Shown here: positions 1-9,547 of the stretch, piece after piece | Numbering within the stretch: position 1 is the first letter of the stretch | Layout: every line of letters begins with the position of its first letter | NCBI RefSeq assembly: GCF_014653695.1 | Contig: NZ_BNAR01000003.1 | Coordinates: forward strand, 639,528 to 703,527 | DNA: 64,000 nt | Direction: 5' to 3' | Origin: Lentzea cavernae | GTDB lineage: Bacteria > Actinomycetota > Actinomycetes > Mycobacteriales > Pseudonocardiaceae | Notes under the pieces: generated by a model | What the model saw: only the letters and a program-made list of their open reading frames with translations | Told to the model about the DNA's origin: nothing | Databases searched by the model: none | Translations under genes and position numbers: made by a program

Positions 1-112
1 CTTCCCGTTCGGCGGCACCGCGGTTCTGATCATGGTCGGCGTCGGTCTCGACACCGTGAAGCAGATCGAGAGCCAGCTCATGCAGCGCAATTACGAAGGG
101 TTCCTCCGCTAG
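1..112 (+). CDS. secY: Preprotein translocase subunit SecY (3' end only)
   Basis: Only the last 36 codons and the stop are in the window; the in-frame codons begin at base 2. SecY is the channel subunit of the SecYEG translocon in the inner membrane. The visible part has a hydrophobic stretch, [18 protein letters not shown], as expected for the last membrane helix. The short basic tail [17 protein letters not shown] follows and is typical of actinobacterial SecY. Its TAG stop is followed at once by the ATG of adk, so the two genes are certainly co-transcribed, as in other actinobacteria. The 5' part lies outside the window. Confidence 0.95.
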   Translation, partial: FPFGGTAVLIMVGVGLDTVKQIESQLMQRNYEGFLR

Positions 113-673
<561 letters not shown>

Positions 674-748
674 GCAGCTTGACGAGGCGGGCTTCGGTGC
701 TCGTCGGCCTCCAGGTCGACGTCGCCGGGGCCCGCTGTTCTTTGCAGT

Positions 749-808
749 GGGGGCGAGACCCCCTGGCCCCCCGCGGGTTCGCCGCGCTTGAGCGCTTCGT
801 GAACCCGC
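749..808. repeat. Paired hairpins between adk and map
   Basis: The 159-base gap between adk and map holds a small stem, ggggg/ccccc (749-763), and a second stem, gcgggttc/gaacccgc, with its arms at 773-780 and 801-808. G-run/C-run sequences of this style recur at 7,280-7,320 and look like dispersed intergenic elements. They could also slow transcription between the two genes. No clear T-tract follows, so I do not call it a terminator. Confidence 0.4.
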
Positions 809-832
809 CCAGTCGAGTCATCCGGTGAAAGC

Positions 833-1615
833 ATGAGCAAGATCGAGATCAAGACCCCCGGCCAGCTGGAGGCCATGCGCGCCGCCGGTCTGGTCGTGGC
901 GAGGGCGCTGCACAACGTCGTCGCGGCGGTGAAGCCCGGTGTGTCCACCTGGGAGCTCGACGAGATCGCCGAGCAGACCATCCGCGACGCCGGCGCCGTT
1001 CCGTCGTTCAAGGGCTATCACGGCTTCCCGGCGAGCATCTGCGCGTCGGTGAACGACCAGATCGTCCACGGCATCCCCAGCAAGCAGCAGGTGCTGGCCG
1101 AGGGAGATCTGATCTCCATCGACTGCGGCGCGATCCTCGACGACTGGCACGGCGACTCGGCCGTCACGGTCGGCGTTGGCGAGCTGTCGCCCGCGGACCA
1201 CAAGCTCTCCGAGGCGACCAGGCTGTCGATGCTCGCGGGCATCGCGGCCGCGGTGCCCGGTGGCCGGCTCACGGACATCTCGTTCGCCATCGAGTCCTCG
1301 GCCGTCGAGTCGGGGGAGCGCGACGGCATCGAGTACGGCATCGTCGCGGACTACGGCGGCCACGGCATCGGTTCCAAGATGCACATGGACCCGTTCCTGC
1401 CGAACTACGGCAAGCCGGGCAAGGGGCCGAAGCTCAAGGTCGGCATGGCCATCGCGATCGAGCCGATGCTGACGCTCGGCACCGACGACTCCCAGGAGCT
1501 CGAGGACGGCTGGACCGTCATCACGCTCGACGGCACGCGCGCCGCGCACTGGGAGCACAGCGTCGCGATCACCGAGAACGGCCCCTGGGTGCTCACCGCG
1601 CCCGAGGAGGACTGA
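833..1615 (+). CDS. map: Type I methionine aminopeptidase
   Basis: Removes the N-terminal Met from nascent proteins in the cytosol. All five metal ligands of the pita-bread fold can be placed: D97, D108, H177 (in GGHGIG), E210 (in IEPML) and E241 (in WEHS). The two aspartates sit at the E. coli positions and the other three are shifted by a constant six. The 260-residue length is normal for the form without the N-terminal SH3-binding extension. It sits after adk as in most actinobacterial spc operons and is closed by a strong hairpin at 1635-1666. Confidence 0.97.
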   Translation: MSKIEIKTPGQLEAMRAAGLVVARALHNVVAAVKPGVSTWELDEIAEQTIRDAGAVPSFKGYHGFPASICASVNDQIVHGIPSKQQVLAEGDLISIDCGAILDDWHGDSAVTVGVGELSPADHKLSEATRLSMLAGIAAAVPGGRLTDISFAIESSAVESGERDGIEYGIVADYGGHGIGSKMHMDPFLPNYGKPGKGPKLKVGMAIAIEPMLTLGTDDSQELEDGWTVITLDGTRAAHWEHSVAITENGPWVLTAPEED

Positions 1616-1634
1616 CAGCCCCACGCTTCGCGCG

Positions 1635-1666
1635 TAGCCCCGTTCGCCTTCCGGTGAACGGGGCTA
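1635..1666 (+). terminator. Rho-independent terminator after map
   Basis: An 11-bp perfect stem (tagccccgttc/gaacggggcta) with a 10-base loop, followed by tttcgttt. It starts about 20 bases after the map stop and separates the secY-adk-map unit from the lipoprotein gene and the infA operon. Confidence 0.8.
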
Positions 1667-1711
1667 TTTCGTTTGCCACCACGGATACGGTCGAGGTGAC
1701 GAGCGAGTCCA

Positions 1712-2401
1712 ATGCTTGGGGGCATTGTGGGGGTAACCCGTGTCGTCCTGTCCGCGCTTCTGATTCCACTTGCAGGCTGTGCTGCCTCTAAGCCGGCCAC
1801 CGACTTCACCTACCAGGACGTACCGGCGGAACGCATCGCCGACCGGCTCTTCCTGGCCGACGTCATCGCGGAGACCGAGGGCTGCGACCCGCCGTTCTCC
1901 GACGTCCTGGTCCGGCGTCCGAACTTCATCAGCCCGCCACCTCCGGCCGACGGTGGATGCGGCGGCAGCGTGCGTGCCGCGGCGCCGTACGAGTACGGCG
2001 ACGCAGTGAAACGCATCACGGCCCTGCACGACGTCGTCGTGCAGGAGTGGCAGGCGTTGCTCCAGTCCGGTCCGGAGGCCGCCGAGACGAGGGCGACCGG
2101 CGCCACGTTGCTGCAGTGCCTCGACCGGGCGGGGTTCACCCAGCGCGAGCAGGGCGATCCGAGTCTGCGCAGCTACGGCCTGGAGCAGGGGGATCCCGCG
2201 CTCGCCAACGCAGCTCAGAGGTGTTCTGACGAGTCCGGTTACGGGTCCAGGACCGCCGCTCAGCGCCTGCGGACGCTGCGGTCGGTGCTCGGCAGGCACG
2301 AGTCCGAGTTCAACGACGTCGCGCGGCTGCGGCCCGTGCTCGAGCGCGGAGCGGAGCCCGGCGGAGGTGCGGAGCGGGCCCGATTTGGGTTGCCGCTGTG
2401 A
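1712..2401 (+). CDS. Putative lipoprotein of unknown function
   Basis: A 229-residue product beginning with a hydrophobic stretch and a lipobox, LAGC, which puts the lipidated cysteine at residue 23. It is therefore predicted to be anchored on the outer face of the membrane. The mature part has several further cysteines (around EGCDPP, GGCGGS, QCLDR, QRCSDE) that could form disulfides, and a helix-rich C-terminus. I recognise no domain. An alternative GTG start lies a few codons downstream and would still leave a usable signal sequence. The gene sits between the map terminator and infA. The likely infA promoter overlaps its last codons. Confidence 0.75.
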   Translation: MLGGIVGVTRVVLSALLIPLAGCAASKPATDFTYQDVPAERIADRLFLADVIAETEGCDPPFSDVLVRRPNFISPPPPADGGCGGSVRAAAPYEYGDAVKRITALHDVVVQEWQALLQSGPEAAETRATGATLLQCLDRAGFTQREQGDPSLRSYGLEQGDPALANAAQRCSDESGYGSRTAAQRLRTLRSVLGRHESEFNDVARLRPVLERGAEPGGGAERARFGLPL

Positions 2402-2413
2402 ACTGCGTACACT
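2385..2413 (+). promoter_or_regulatory. Probable promoter of infA-rpmJ-rpsM operon
   Basis: A vegetative-type pair, TTGGGT (2385-2390) and TACACT (2408-2413), with a 17-base spacer. It overlaps the end of the lipoprotein gene and lies about 110 bases before infA. The long untranslated leader is usual for translation-apparatus operons. Inferred from sequence only. Confidence 0.5.
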
Positions 2414-2523
2414 GGTCAGGTGGCGCATCTGTCGCGCCGGTTCTGTCATGCCCTCGCAGGTGAGATCGAGCCGAGCTGGGACGCGTCCAAACGTATTTAT
2501 CACCGTCACGAAACGCGGAGGAC

Positions 2524-2745
2524 ATGGGCAAGAAGGACGGGGCCATTGAGGTCGAGGGCCGCGTAGTCGAGCCGCTCCCCAACGCGATGTTCAGGGTCGA
2601 GTTGGAGAACGGTCACAAGGTACTCGCGCACATCAGCGGCAAGATGCGACAGCACTACATCCGCATCCTCCCTGAGGACCGGGTTGTCGTGGAGCTCTCG
2701 CCCTACGACCTGTCCCGCGGGCGCATCGTCTACCGCTACAAGTGA
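2524..2745 (+). CDS. infA: Translation initiation factor IF-1
   Basis: A 73-residue single OB-fold protein that binds the A site of the 30S subunit during initiation. The sequence starts with [12 protein letters not shown] and contains the family signatures [22 protein letters not shown] and the C-terminal [12 protein letters not shown]. The full length matches the family. A good ribosome-binding site (cggagg) precedes the ATG. It heads the infA-rpmJ-rpsM-rpsK-rpsD-rpoA-rplQ cluster, as in other actinobacteria. Confidence 0.98.
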   Translation: MGKKDGAIEVEGRVVEPLPNAMFRVELENGHKVLAHISGKMRQHYIRILPEDRVVVELSPYDLSRGRIVYRYK

Positions 2746-2770
2746 CCTCCAGTAGCAGGAGATCTCAGGC

Positions 2771-2884
2771 GTGAAGGTTCAGCCGAGCGTCAAGAAGATC
2801 TGCGACAAGTGCAAGGTGATCCGCCGTCACGGGCGTGTCATGGTGATCTGCGAGAACCTGCGCCACAAGCAGCGCCAGGGCTGA
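2771..2884 (+). CDS. rpmJ: 50S ribosomal protein L36
   Basis: A 37-residue protein beginning at a GTG codon 25 bases after infA. It carries the L36 zinc ribbon: C11, C14 (CDKC), C27 and H32 (ICENLRHK), so this is the zinc-binding paralogue. A purine-rich site (caggagat) sits just upstream. The length, basic composition and position between infA and rpsM are all canonical. The following 220 bases before rpsM hold no gene. Confidence 0.97.
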   Translation: MKVQPSVKKICDKCKVIRRHGRVMVICENLRHKQRQG

Positions 2885-3105
2885 GCAGATCCACTCGCGC
2901 TCGTCGGGATCTTCTGATGACGCAGTAACGAGAAGCCTCCTCGCACCTACCGCACGCAAGGTTCATCGGCGTGCGGACACCCCCGGATTCCAGGCCGGGG
3001 CCGGGACACCGGCTGTGAGAGCAGCCGGAACGACACACAGCGAGTCAGTCACCGGAACTGGGCGAGGAGCAGACCTGGAAGTAACCGACAGGAGTTAACC
3101 GCCAC

Positions 3106-3486
3106 ATGGCACGACTCGCTGGCGTCGACCTCCCCCGCGAAAAGCGGATGGAGATCGCGCTCACCTACATCTTCGGCATCGGTCGTACGCGCTCCAAGGA
3201 GCTGCTCGCCGCCACGGAGATCTCCCCGGACCTCCGGGTGAAGGATCTGACGGACGACGACCTCGCCAAGCTGCGGGACCACATCGAAACGAACTACAAG
3301 GTCGAGGGTGACCTCCGCCGCGAGGTTCAGGCCGACATCCGTCGCAAGATGGAGATCGGCTGCTACGAGGGTCTTCGGCACCGTCGCGGCCTGCCCGTTC
3401 GCGGTCAGCGCACCAAGACGAACGCCCGTACCCGCAAGGGTCCGAAGAAGACCGTCGCCGGCAAGAAGAAGGCCGGCAAGAAGTAA
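3106..3486 (+). CDS. rpsM: 30S ribosomal protein S13
   Basis: A 126-residue small-subunit head protein that contacts helix 42 and tRNA. It shows [14 protein letters not shown] at the start, the helix-turn region [10 protein letters not shown], the [20 protein letters not shown] segment, and a lysine-rich tail ending in KKAGKK. It has a normal length for actinobacteria and a good ribosome-binding site (caggag). It is followed by rpsK after 37 bases in the same operon. Confidence 0.98.
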   Translation: MARLAGVDLPREKRMEIALTYIFGIGRTRSKELLAATEISPDLRVKDLTDDDLAKLRDHIETNYKVEGDLRREVQADIRRKMEIGCYEGLRHRRGLPVRGQRTKTNARTRKGPKKTVAGKKKAGKK

Positions 3487-3523
3487 GACCTCGCGTCTAC
3501 TGCCCTCAACTTAGGAGTTCGTT

Positions 3524-3931
3524 TTGCCACCCAAGTCCCGCACGGGCGCCGGGGTCAAGAAGGTCCGGCGCAAGGAAAAGAAGAACGTCTCGCACGGCCA
3601 GGCGCACATCAAGAGCACGTTCAACAACACCATCGTGTCCATCACGGACCCGCTGGGCAACGTGATCAGCTGGGCGTCCGCCGGCCACGTGGGCTTCAAG
3701 GGCTCGCGCAAGTCCACGCCGTTCGCGGCGCAGATGGCTGCCGAGAACGCCGCCCGCAAGGCCGCCGAGCACGGCATGCGCAAGGTGGACGTGTTCGTCA
3801 AGGGCCCCGGCTCCGGCCGTGAGACCGCGATCCGTTCGCTGCAGGCCGCCGGTCTCGAGGTCGGCACCATTCAGGACGTGACCCCGCAGCCCCACAACGG
3901 CTGCCGCCCGCCCAAGCGGCGCCGGGTCTGA
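3524..3931 (+). CDS. rpsK: 30S ribosomal protein S11
   Basis: A 135-residue platform protein of the 30S subunit. The start is TTG, preceded by taggag at an ideal distance. The protein reads [10 protein letters not shown], the usual beginning of actinobacterial S11, so the unusual start is well supported. Core motifs include [22 protein letters not shown] and [11 protein letters not shown], with the C-terminal [13 protein letters not shown]. It lies between rpsM and rpsD. Confidence 0.98.
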   Translation: MPPKSRTGAGVKKVRRKEKKNVSHGQAHIKSTFNNTIVSITDPLGNVISWASAGHVGFKGSRKSTPFAAQMAAENAARKAAEHGMRKVDVFVKGPGSGRETAIRSLQAAGLEVGTIQDVTPQPHNGCRPPKRRRV

Positions 3932-3954
3932 GGAACGGGGAGGAGTAAGAACTC

Positions 3955-4560
3955 ATGGCTCGTTATACGGGACCCGCGACGCGCATCTCGCGTCGCCTCA
4001 AGGTCGACCTCGTTGGTGGGGACCAGGCGTTCGAGCGCCGTCCGTACCCGCCCGGCCAGCACGGTCGTGGCCGGGTCAAGGAGTCCGAGTACCTGCTGCA
4101 GCTCCAGGAGAAGCAGAAGGCTCGTTACACCTACGGCGTTCTTGAGCGTCAGTTCGTCCGGTACTACAAGGAAGCGGTTCGCCGCCCCGGCAAGACCGGC
4201 GAGAACCTGCTCCAGATCCTCGAGGCCCGCCTCGACAACGTGGTGTACCGCGCGGGCCTCGCCCGCACGCGTCGCCAGGCTCGTCAGCTCGTCGCCCACG
4301 GCCACTTCATCGTCAACGGCCACAAGGTGAACATCCCGAGCTACCAGGTGTCGAAGTTCGACATCATCGACGTGAAGCCGAAGTCCATGCCGACGCTGCC
4401 CTTCGAGGCTGCCCGCGCGTCCTTCGGTGACCGCCCGATTCCCGCTTGGCTGCAGGTCGTTCCCTCGAACCTGCGCATCCTCGTGCACCAGCTGCCCGAG
4501 CGCGCGCAGATCGACACGCCTGTCACCGAGCAGCTCATCGTCGAGCTCTACTCGAAGTGA
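3955..4560 (+). CDS. rpsD: 30S ribosomal protein S4
   Basis: A 201-residue primary-assembly protein that nucleates the 30S body and often acts as an autogenous repressor. [15 protein letters not shown] at the start and the S4 RNA-binding domain ([19 protein letters not shown], then [13 protein letters not shown]) are clear. The N-terminal zinc-binding cysteines of some S4 proteins are absent, as is common in actinobacteria. A strong stem-loop between this gene and rpoA may limit read-through. Confidence 0.98.
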   Translation: MARYTGPATRISRRLKVDLVGGDQAFERRPYPPGQHGRGRVKESEYLLQLQEKQKARYTYGVLERQFVRYYKEAVRRPGKTGENLLQILEARLDNVVYRAGLARTRRQARQLVAHGHFIVNGHKVNIPSYQVSKFDIIDVKPKSMPTLPFEAARASFGDRPIPAWLQVVPSNLRILVHQLPERAQIDTPVTEQLIVELYSK

Positions 4561-4566
4561 TCCTCT

Positions 4567-4599
4567 CCGGACCACCGTCCCTCGTGGACGGTGGTCCGG
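4567..4599 (+). terminator. Strong hairpin between rpsD and rpoA
   Basis: A perfect 14-bp stem (ccggaccaccgtcc and its complement) with a 5-base loop starts six bases after the rpsD stop. There is no T-run, so it may be a partial terminator, an RNA-processing site or a stability element that sets the rpsD:rpoA ratio, rather than a full stop. Confidence 0.6.
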
Positions 4600-4711
4600 G
4601 TCGGGTCCCGCATCGGCGCGAATGGTGTGCCGAGTGCGTTTGCCGGTCTCCGCGACTGGCCGAAGTTGGCGGCGTCAAATAGCGGGCGTCGTTGTAGAAA
4701 GGTTGAATCCA

Positions 4712-5770
4712 GTGCTGATTTCCCAGCGCCCCTCGCTCGCCGAGGAAGCGGTCTCCGAGACCCGTTCCCGGTTCGTCATCGAACCGCTGGAGCCGGGCTT
4801 CGGTTACACGCTCGGCAACTCGATCCGCCGCACGCTGCTCTCGTCGATCCCCGGTGCTGCTGTCACGAGCATCCGCATCGACGGCGTGCTGCACGAGTTC
4901 ACCACGGTTCCCGGGGTGAAGGAGGACGTCACCGACGTCATCCTGAACCTCAAGGAGCTCGTCGTCTCGTCCGAGGAGGACGAGCCGGTGACCATGTACC
5001 TGCGCAAGCAGGGCCCCGGTGTGGTGACCGCGGGCGACATCGTGCCTCCGGCCGGTGTCACCGTGCACAACCCCGACCTGCACATCGCGACCCTGAACGG
5101 CAAGGGGAAGCTGGAGATCGAGCTCGTCGTCGAGCGCGGTCGCGGCTACGTCCCGGCTGTCCAGAACAAGCAGGCGGGCGCCGAGATCGGCCGCATCCCC
5201 GTCGACTCGATCTACTCGCCGGTTCTCAAGGTGACGTACAAGGTCGAGGCCACGCGTGTCGAGCAGCGGACGGACTTCGACAAGCTGATCCTCGATGTGG
5301 AGAGCAAGCCCTCGATCACCCCGAGGGACGCGGTTGCCTCCGCTGGTAAGACCCTGGTTGAGCTGTTCGGTCTCGCTCGCGAGCTGAACATCGACGCCGA
5401 GGGCATCGAGATCGGCCCGTCGCCGGCCGAAGCCGACACCATCGCCGCGTTCGCGATGCCTATCGAGGACCTGGACCTCACGGTCCGGTCTTACAACTGC
5501 CTCAAGCGGGAAGGCATCCACACCGTCGGCGAGCTCGTGTCGCGCAGCGAAGCGGACCTGCTGGACATCCGCAACTTCGGTGCGAAGTCGATCGACGAGG
5601 TCAAGATGAAGCTCGTCGGTCTCGGCCTCGCGCTGAAGGACTCGCCTCCTGGATTCGACCCGTCCGCCGCCGCTGCCGACTACCACGCCGGTGACACCGG
5701 CTGGGGTGCCGGCGCCGGCCTGGACTCCCACGACGACGGTCAGGACTACGCGGAGACCGAGCAGCTCTGA
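4712..5770 (+). CDS. rpoA: RNA polymerase subunit alpha
   Basis: A 352-residue alpha subunit that dimerises to assemble RNA polymerase and contacts promoters and activators through its C-terminal domain. I start it at the GTG of [16 protein letters not shown], because this is the invariant actinobacterial N-terminus and gaaagg lies just upstream; an in-frame extension upstream is not protein-like. The N-terminal domain covers about residues 1-230 ([18 protein letters not shown]), and the C-terminal domain contains [16 protein letters not shown] and [14 protein letters not shown]. It ends in an acidic, Gly-rich tail. Confidence 0.98.
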   Translation: MLISQRPSLAEEAVSETRSRFVIEPLEPGFGYTLGNSIRRTLLSSIPGAAVTSIRIDGVLHEFTTVPGVKEDVTDVILNLKELVVSSEEDEPVTMYLRKQGPGVVTAGDIVPPAGVTVHNPDLHIATLNGKGKLEIELVVERGRGYVPAVQNKQAGAEIGRIPVDSIYSPVLKVTYKVEATRVEQRTDFDKLILDVESKPSITPRDAVASAGKTLVELFGLARELNIDAEGIEIGPSPAEADTIAAFAMPIEDLDLTVRSYNCLKREGIHTVGELVSRSEADLLDIRNFGAKSIDEVKMKLVGLGLALKDSPPGFDPSAAAADYHAGDTGWGAGAGLDSHDDGQDYAETEQL

Positions 5771-5821
5771 CGCTCTGATTCAGAGCTAGAGGATCTCTTT
5801 TAGTAACTACAGGAGCAAGCG

Positions 5822-6409
5822 ATGCCCACCCCTACCAAGGGCCCCCGGCTCGGTGGGTCTCCGGCGCACGAGCGGCTGCTGCTCGCCAACCTGGCGACGG
5901 CGCTGTTCCAGCACGGCCGGATCAAGACCACTGAGGCGAAGGCGAAGCGGCTGCGTCCGTACGCCGAGAAGATCATCTCCAAGGCCAAGGCCGGCGACCT
6001 GCACAACCGTCGCGAGATCATGAAGGTGATCCGCGACAAGGACGTCGTGCACAAGCTGATCGCCGAGATCGGTCCGTTCTTCAGCGACCGTTCCGGTGGC
6101 TACACCCGCATCACCAAGACGCTGGCGCGCAAGGGCGACAACGCCCCCATGGCCATCATCGAGCTGGTGCAGCAGAAGCTCGTCTCCACCGAGGCCGAGG
6201 CTGCGCGCAAGACCAAGTTCGCCAAGGACGAGAAGCCGGCGGAGACCGCCGTCGTCGACCAGGACGCCGAGGCGCCCGAGTCCGCGACCAAGGACGCCGC
6301 CGACCAGCCCGCTGAGGGCGCTGTCGAGGTCGACGGTGAGCCGTCGGCCGAGGACGTCGAGGCGGAAGAGGCCAAGGACGCCAAGGACGAGTCCAAGGAC
6401 AAGTCCTGA
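5822..6409 (+). CDS. rplQ: 50S ribosomal protein L17
   Basis: The conserved core ([18 protein letters not shown], then [18 protein letters not shown] and GGYTRITKT) covers roughly the first 120 residues. It is followed by a long, disordered Ala/Glu/Asp-rich extension that brings the product to 195 residues. Such acidic tails are common on actinobacterial L17 and their role is unclear. An ATG with caggagc upstream fixes the start. truA follows after only five bases, so the operon continues. Confidence 0.97.
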   Translation: MPTPTKGPRLGGSPAHERLLLANLATALFQHGRIKTTEAKAKRLRPYAEKIISKAKAGDLHNRREIMKVIRDKDVVHKLIAEIGPFFSDRSGGYTRITKTLARKGDNAPMAIIELVQQKLVSTEAEAARKTKFAKDEKPAETAVVDQDAEAPESATKDAADQPAEGAVEVDGEPSAEDVEAEEAKDAKDESKDKS

Positions 6410-6414
6410 GCGGT

Positions 6415-7257
6415 TTGAACGCTGATGAGCCCGTCGCTCCCCTTGGGGGCGGCGGGCTCGTTCGTGTGCGGTTCGACCTGGGGTATGACGGGACCGACTT
6501 TTCCGGGTGGGCTCGGCAGCCTGCTCGCCGGACTGTTTGTGGCGTTCTCGAGGACACGCTTTCCATGGTGTTGCGGGAGGACGTGTCTTTGACGGTGGCT
6601 GGGCGTACTGATGCCGGGGTGCACGCCTCCGGTCAGGTCGCTCATGCTGATCTGCCTGCTTCGGTTGACGTTCCCGGGTTGCCGAAGCGGTTGGCTCGGG
6701 CGTTGCCTGCTGATGTTCGGGTGTTCTCGGCTCGGGTGGTGCCTGTTGCCTTTGACGCTCGGTTTTCGGCGTTGAGGCGGCATTACGAGTATCGGGTTGC
6801 TGACGCTGACTTTGGTGCGGATCCGTTGCGGCGGTTGGACACTCTTGCCTGGCCCCGGCCGCTTGATGTCGCGGCCATGAACGTTGCGGCTGGGTTGTTG
6901 TTGGGGGAGCACGATTTTTGTGCTTTTTGCAAGAGGCGGGATGGGGCTACGACCATCCGGGAGTTGCAGCGGCTCGAGTTGGTGCGGTCTGCTGTTGACG
7001 GGGTGGTCACGGCGTTTGTGTCTGCTGATGCGTTCTGCCACTCGATGGTTCGGTCGTTGATCGGGGCGTTGTTGGCTGTTGGGGAGGGGCGCAAGGCTGT
7101 TGAGTGGCCTGCGTCGTTGTTGTCTTTGAGTGGGCGGGCTTCTGGGGTGACTGTGGCTCCTGCTCATGGGTTGTGTCTGGTGCGGGTGGATTTTCCTGGG
7201 GATTCGGAGTTGGCGGCTCGGGCTGAGATGACTCGGCGGGTTCGTACGTTGTCCTGA
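6415..7257 (+). CDS. truA: tRNA pseudouridine(38-40) synthase TruA
   Basis: Isomerises uridines 38-40 in the tRNA anticodon stem. The 280-residue product has the motif [12 protein letters not shown] and the catalytic motif GRTDAGVHA with nucleophile D66, then [11 protein letters not shown] near the C-terminus. I use a TTG start five bases after rplQ; the next in-frame alternative, a GTG at 6466, would trim conserved residues. The base composition is odd: many codons end in T (gtt, gct, ttt, tgt), unlike the GC3-rich genes before and after. It marks the left border of the ESX block, as in M. tuberculosis (Rv3455c). Confidence 0.93.
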   Translation: MNADEPVAPLGGGGLVRVRFDLGYDGTDFSGWARQPARRTVCGVLEDTLSMVLREDVSLTVAGRTDAGVHASGQVAHADLPASVDVPGLPKRLARALPADVRVFSARVVPVAFDARFSALRRHYEYRVADADFGADPLRRLDTLAWPRPLDVAAMNVAAGLLLGEHDFCAFCKRRDGATTIRELQRLELVRSAVDGVVTAFVSADAFCHSMVRSLIGALLAVGEGRKAVEWPASLLSLSGRASGVTVAPAHGLCLVRVDFPGDSELAARAEMTRRVRTLS

Positions 7258-7404
7258 CTCGTTGTTGGGCTCGCCTTGCGTGCTTCCCCCTGGGGGCTCT
7301 GCCCCCAGACCCCCGGCAATCTGATCCGGGGGGTGGCGCCGTGGGTGGGTTGATGGCACGCCTGTTTGTGTTGGGCGGCTGCGCGTTGCGTTGTTTGTTG
7401 CGTT

Positions 7405-7548
7405 GGCGGTGGGGTCCCGCCACAAGTCGCACCAGGAGCTGGCCACACCTGAGTAGGGGTGTCAACTCGACGAAAAGCGTGTCGAGTTGACACCCCTACT
7501 CAGGTGCAGCAAGAGCTGTGGCGCGACTCGTGACGGGACCCCACCGCC
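7405..7548. repeat. 144-bp imperfect palindrome with perfect 26-bp core
   Basis: The core is a perfect 26-bp inverted repeat (7446-7471 and 7481-7506) around a 9-base loop. Outside it, 7405-7430 and 7523-7548 are again inverted copies, with 24 of 26 positions matching. The whole element could fold as one long hairpin, and it encodes nothing convincing. It lies between convergent truA and the subtilase gene, so it could be a miniature transposable element, a bidirectional terminator or a chromosomal landmark. Confidence 0.8.
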
Positions 7549-7908
7549 GAGGCCTCTTGGTAAGGACGGCTCGCCTGCGGCATCGCGAGCGATCTGCGTG
7601 CTTGTTGCGCGTGCTCTGACGGCTCGCCTTCGGCATCGCGGGGATGGGCGGCTCGCCTTCGGCCTTGCTGGTGTCCCCAGCCCAGCCTCAGTCGCGATCC
7701 CAACCCGCCCGAGCCTGCCCGGCCGCCTGCTTGGCCGCGCGCCCGGCCCGGTCCAGCCAGCCCTGCTGCCCTGCTGGCTCCGCTTGTCCTGCCGCGCCTG
7801 TCCTGCCCGGCTGCTCTTGCCTGCCCGGCCCGTCCAGAGCCAGCACAGCCCAGCCCGCCGGGCAGCCCTGCTCGGTCCGCCTGCCCTACCGAACCCGCAC
7901 CGGAAGGG
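7549..7908. repeat. Gene-free stretch with three short repeats and C-rich filler
   Basis: No gene is visible here. A unit reading cggctcgcctNcggcNtcgcg recurs at about 7567-7587, 7620-7640 and, shorter, at 7649-7667. The remainder (about 7680-7880) is a C-rich, low-complexity run of cctgcccggc-type words. Open frames through it are accidental: their predicted proteins are only Pro, Ala, Arg and Ser strings. Similar but not identical repeats occur at 57,841-57,933. Confidence 0.65.
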
Positions 7909-7940
7909 AGGAGCCCCCGGCGGGGGGACCGGGGGCTCCT
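7909..7940 (-). terminator. Terminator after the subtilase gene
   Basis: A perfect 12-bp stem (aggagcccccgg/ccgggggctcct) with an 8-base loop, about 45 bases beyond the stop of the minus-strand subtilase. It has no T-tract but is very stable; it probably ends transcription from the right. Confidence 0.65.
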
Positions 7941-7984
7941 GGTGGTGCGGCTTGGCTCAGAGGTCGAGGGTCAGCGGTCGTGGG

Positions 7985-9547
7985 TCAGAGGTCGAGGGTC
8001 CACGAGTCGATGTGGCCCGTGTCCTGGCGGTAGTTGTCGCGCACCCGCAGCTGCCAGGTGCCGTTGGCGTCCTCGGTGGAGAGGTTGACGGTGTAGGTGG
8101 CGTTGAGGTCGTCCGCGCTGTCGGAGCCGTTGGGGACCTTGAGGGTCTTGGTGGCGCCTGAGGGGGCGATGAGGGCCAGGTCCAGGTCGCCTCGGTAGGT
8201 GTGCTTGATGGCGACCTTCACGGTGGCCGTGGCGCCTGCCTTGCCGTTGCAGTCGGCGATGGTGATGGCGGACTTGACCTCGCTGGCGTCCGGGATGGCG
8301 GTGTCTTCGTCGTTGGTGACGGCGGGGCACTGGCCGGGCGGGTTGCCGGGGGCCGTGCCGGTGATGTGGAGGAGCTTGTTCGGGGACTCGGTGCCGGGGT
8401 TGGTGACCACGTCGGAGGTGGCGTTCTCGACGAGGGCGTCCCTGACCTGCTGCGGGGTGGCCGTGGGGGTGGAGCCCAGGTAGACGGCTGCGGCGCCCAC
8501 GACGTGCGGGGTGGCCATGGAGGTGCCGCTGATGGTGTTGGTGGCCTCGTCGTTGGTGAGCCAGGCGCTGGTGATGTCGCGGCCCGGGCCGAAGATGTCG
8601 AGGCAGGGGCCGATGTTCGAGAACGACGAACGGGCGTCGGTGCGGTCCGTGGAGCCGACGGTGATGGCTTCCGGGGTGCGGGCCGGGGAGGTGTTGCAGG
8701 CGTTGGCGCCGCTGCCGTTGCCCGCTGCTAGGCCGTAGGTGACGCCTGCCGTGATGGAGCGCCTCACGGCGTTGTCGACGTCTGCGTTCGCGCCGCCGCC
8801 GAGGGACATGTTCGCCACCGCGGGCTTGCGGGCCGGGTTGGTCTGGACGTCGTTGGTGACCCAGTCGATGCCGGCGATGACGCCCGCGAACGTGCCGGAG
8901 CCCGTGCAGTCCAGGACTCGGACGGCCACCAGCTTCACGTCCTTGGCGACGCCGTACTTCGTGCCGCCGACGGTGCCCGCGACGTGGGTGCCGTGGCCGT
9001 CGCAGTCCGAGGCGTCGGCATCGTTGTCAACGGTGTCGGTGCCGGACACGGCGCGGCCGCCGAAGTCGGTGTGGGAGAAGCGGATGCCGGTGTCGATGAT
9101 GTACGCGGTGACGCCCGCGCCCCGGTTCGGGTAGGTGTAGCTGTTGTCCAGCGGGAGTGCTCGCTGGTCGATTCGGTCGAGGCCCCAGGACGGGGTCGGG
9201 GTCTGCGTTTCGGACTTGCTGACCACGCCGTCCTGCGTCACGTGGTCGACGCTCGGGTCGGCGGCCAGGCGCTTGGCCTGGGTTTCCGACATCTGTGCCG
9301 AGAAACCGCGCAAAGCGGACTTGTAAGTGTGCTTCACCTTCGCGCCGTACTTAGCGCTGAGGTTCTCCGCACTGGCCGTGCTGAAGTCCTTCAGGACGAC
9401 GATGTAGCTGTCCTTGACCGCGTTGGACGCACCGAGGTTCCGAATCTCCCCCTCGGGCGCAGCGGTGGCGGAGACGGACGACAGGACGAGCGCAGTGCCC
9501 GCCACCAGTCCGATTCCGCCCGCTCGTCTGGCCCACGATTCTCCCAT
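7985..9547 (-). CDS. Secreted S8 subtilisin-like protease with P domain
   Basis: A 520-residue secreted serine endopeptidase. The order is: signal peptide (about 1-30, ending ATAA), an I9-type propeptide inhibitor (about 45-110), then the S8 catalytic domain with D152 (DTGI), H185 (GHGTHVAG), oxyanion N277 and S343 (GTSMATPH). A C-terminal beta-rich P/proprotein-convertase-like domain (about 395-520) contains HTYRGDLDLALIAPSG and HIDSWTLDL. It resembles the aqualysin/proteinase K group. I chose the ATG at 9547 (gggagc upstream, real signal peptide) over an upstream in-frame extension. It lies next to the eccE pair but is separated from it by a terminator, so co-function with secretion is only a guess. 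Confidence 0.93.
   Translation of the reverse strand: MGESWARRAGGIGLVAGTALVLSSVSATAAPEGEIRNLGASNAVKDSYIVVLKDFSTASAENLSAKYGAKVKHTYKSALRGFSAQMSETQAKRLAADPSVDHVTQDGVVSKSETQTPTPSWGLDRIDQRALPLDNSYTYPNRGAGVTAYIIDTGIRFSHTDFGGRAVSGTDTVDNDADASDCDGHGTHVAGTVGGTKYGVAKDVKLVAVRVLDCTGSGTFAGVIAGIDWVTNDVQTNPARKPAVANMSLGGGANADVDNAVRRSITAGVTYGLAAGNGSGANACNTSPARTPEAITVGSTDRTDARSSFSNIGPCLDIFGPGRDITSAWLTNDEATNTISGTSMATPHVVGAAAVYLGSTPTATPQQVRDALVENATSDVVTNPGTESPNKLLHITGTAPGNPPGQCPAVTNDEDTAIPDASEVKSAITIADCNGKAGATATVKVAIKHTYRGDLDLALIAPSGATKTLKVPNGSDSADDLNATYTVNLSTEDANGTWQLRVRDNYRQDTGHIDSWTLDL

Noticed and set aside
2885-3105. A small gene between rpmJ and rpsM
   Set aside because: Short frames there lack a ribosome-binding site and the stretch is rich in inverted GC words; it is probably the rpsM leader.
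7487-8161. A 224-codon plus-strand frame in the gene-free stretch after truA
   Set aside because: It starts inside the palindrome, runs through low-complexity C-rich repeats and overlaps the subtilase C-terminus in antisense.
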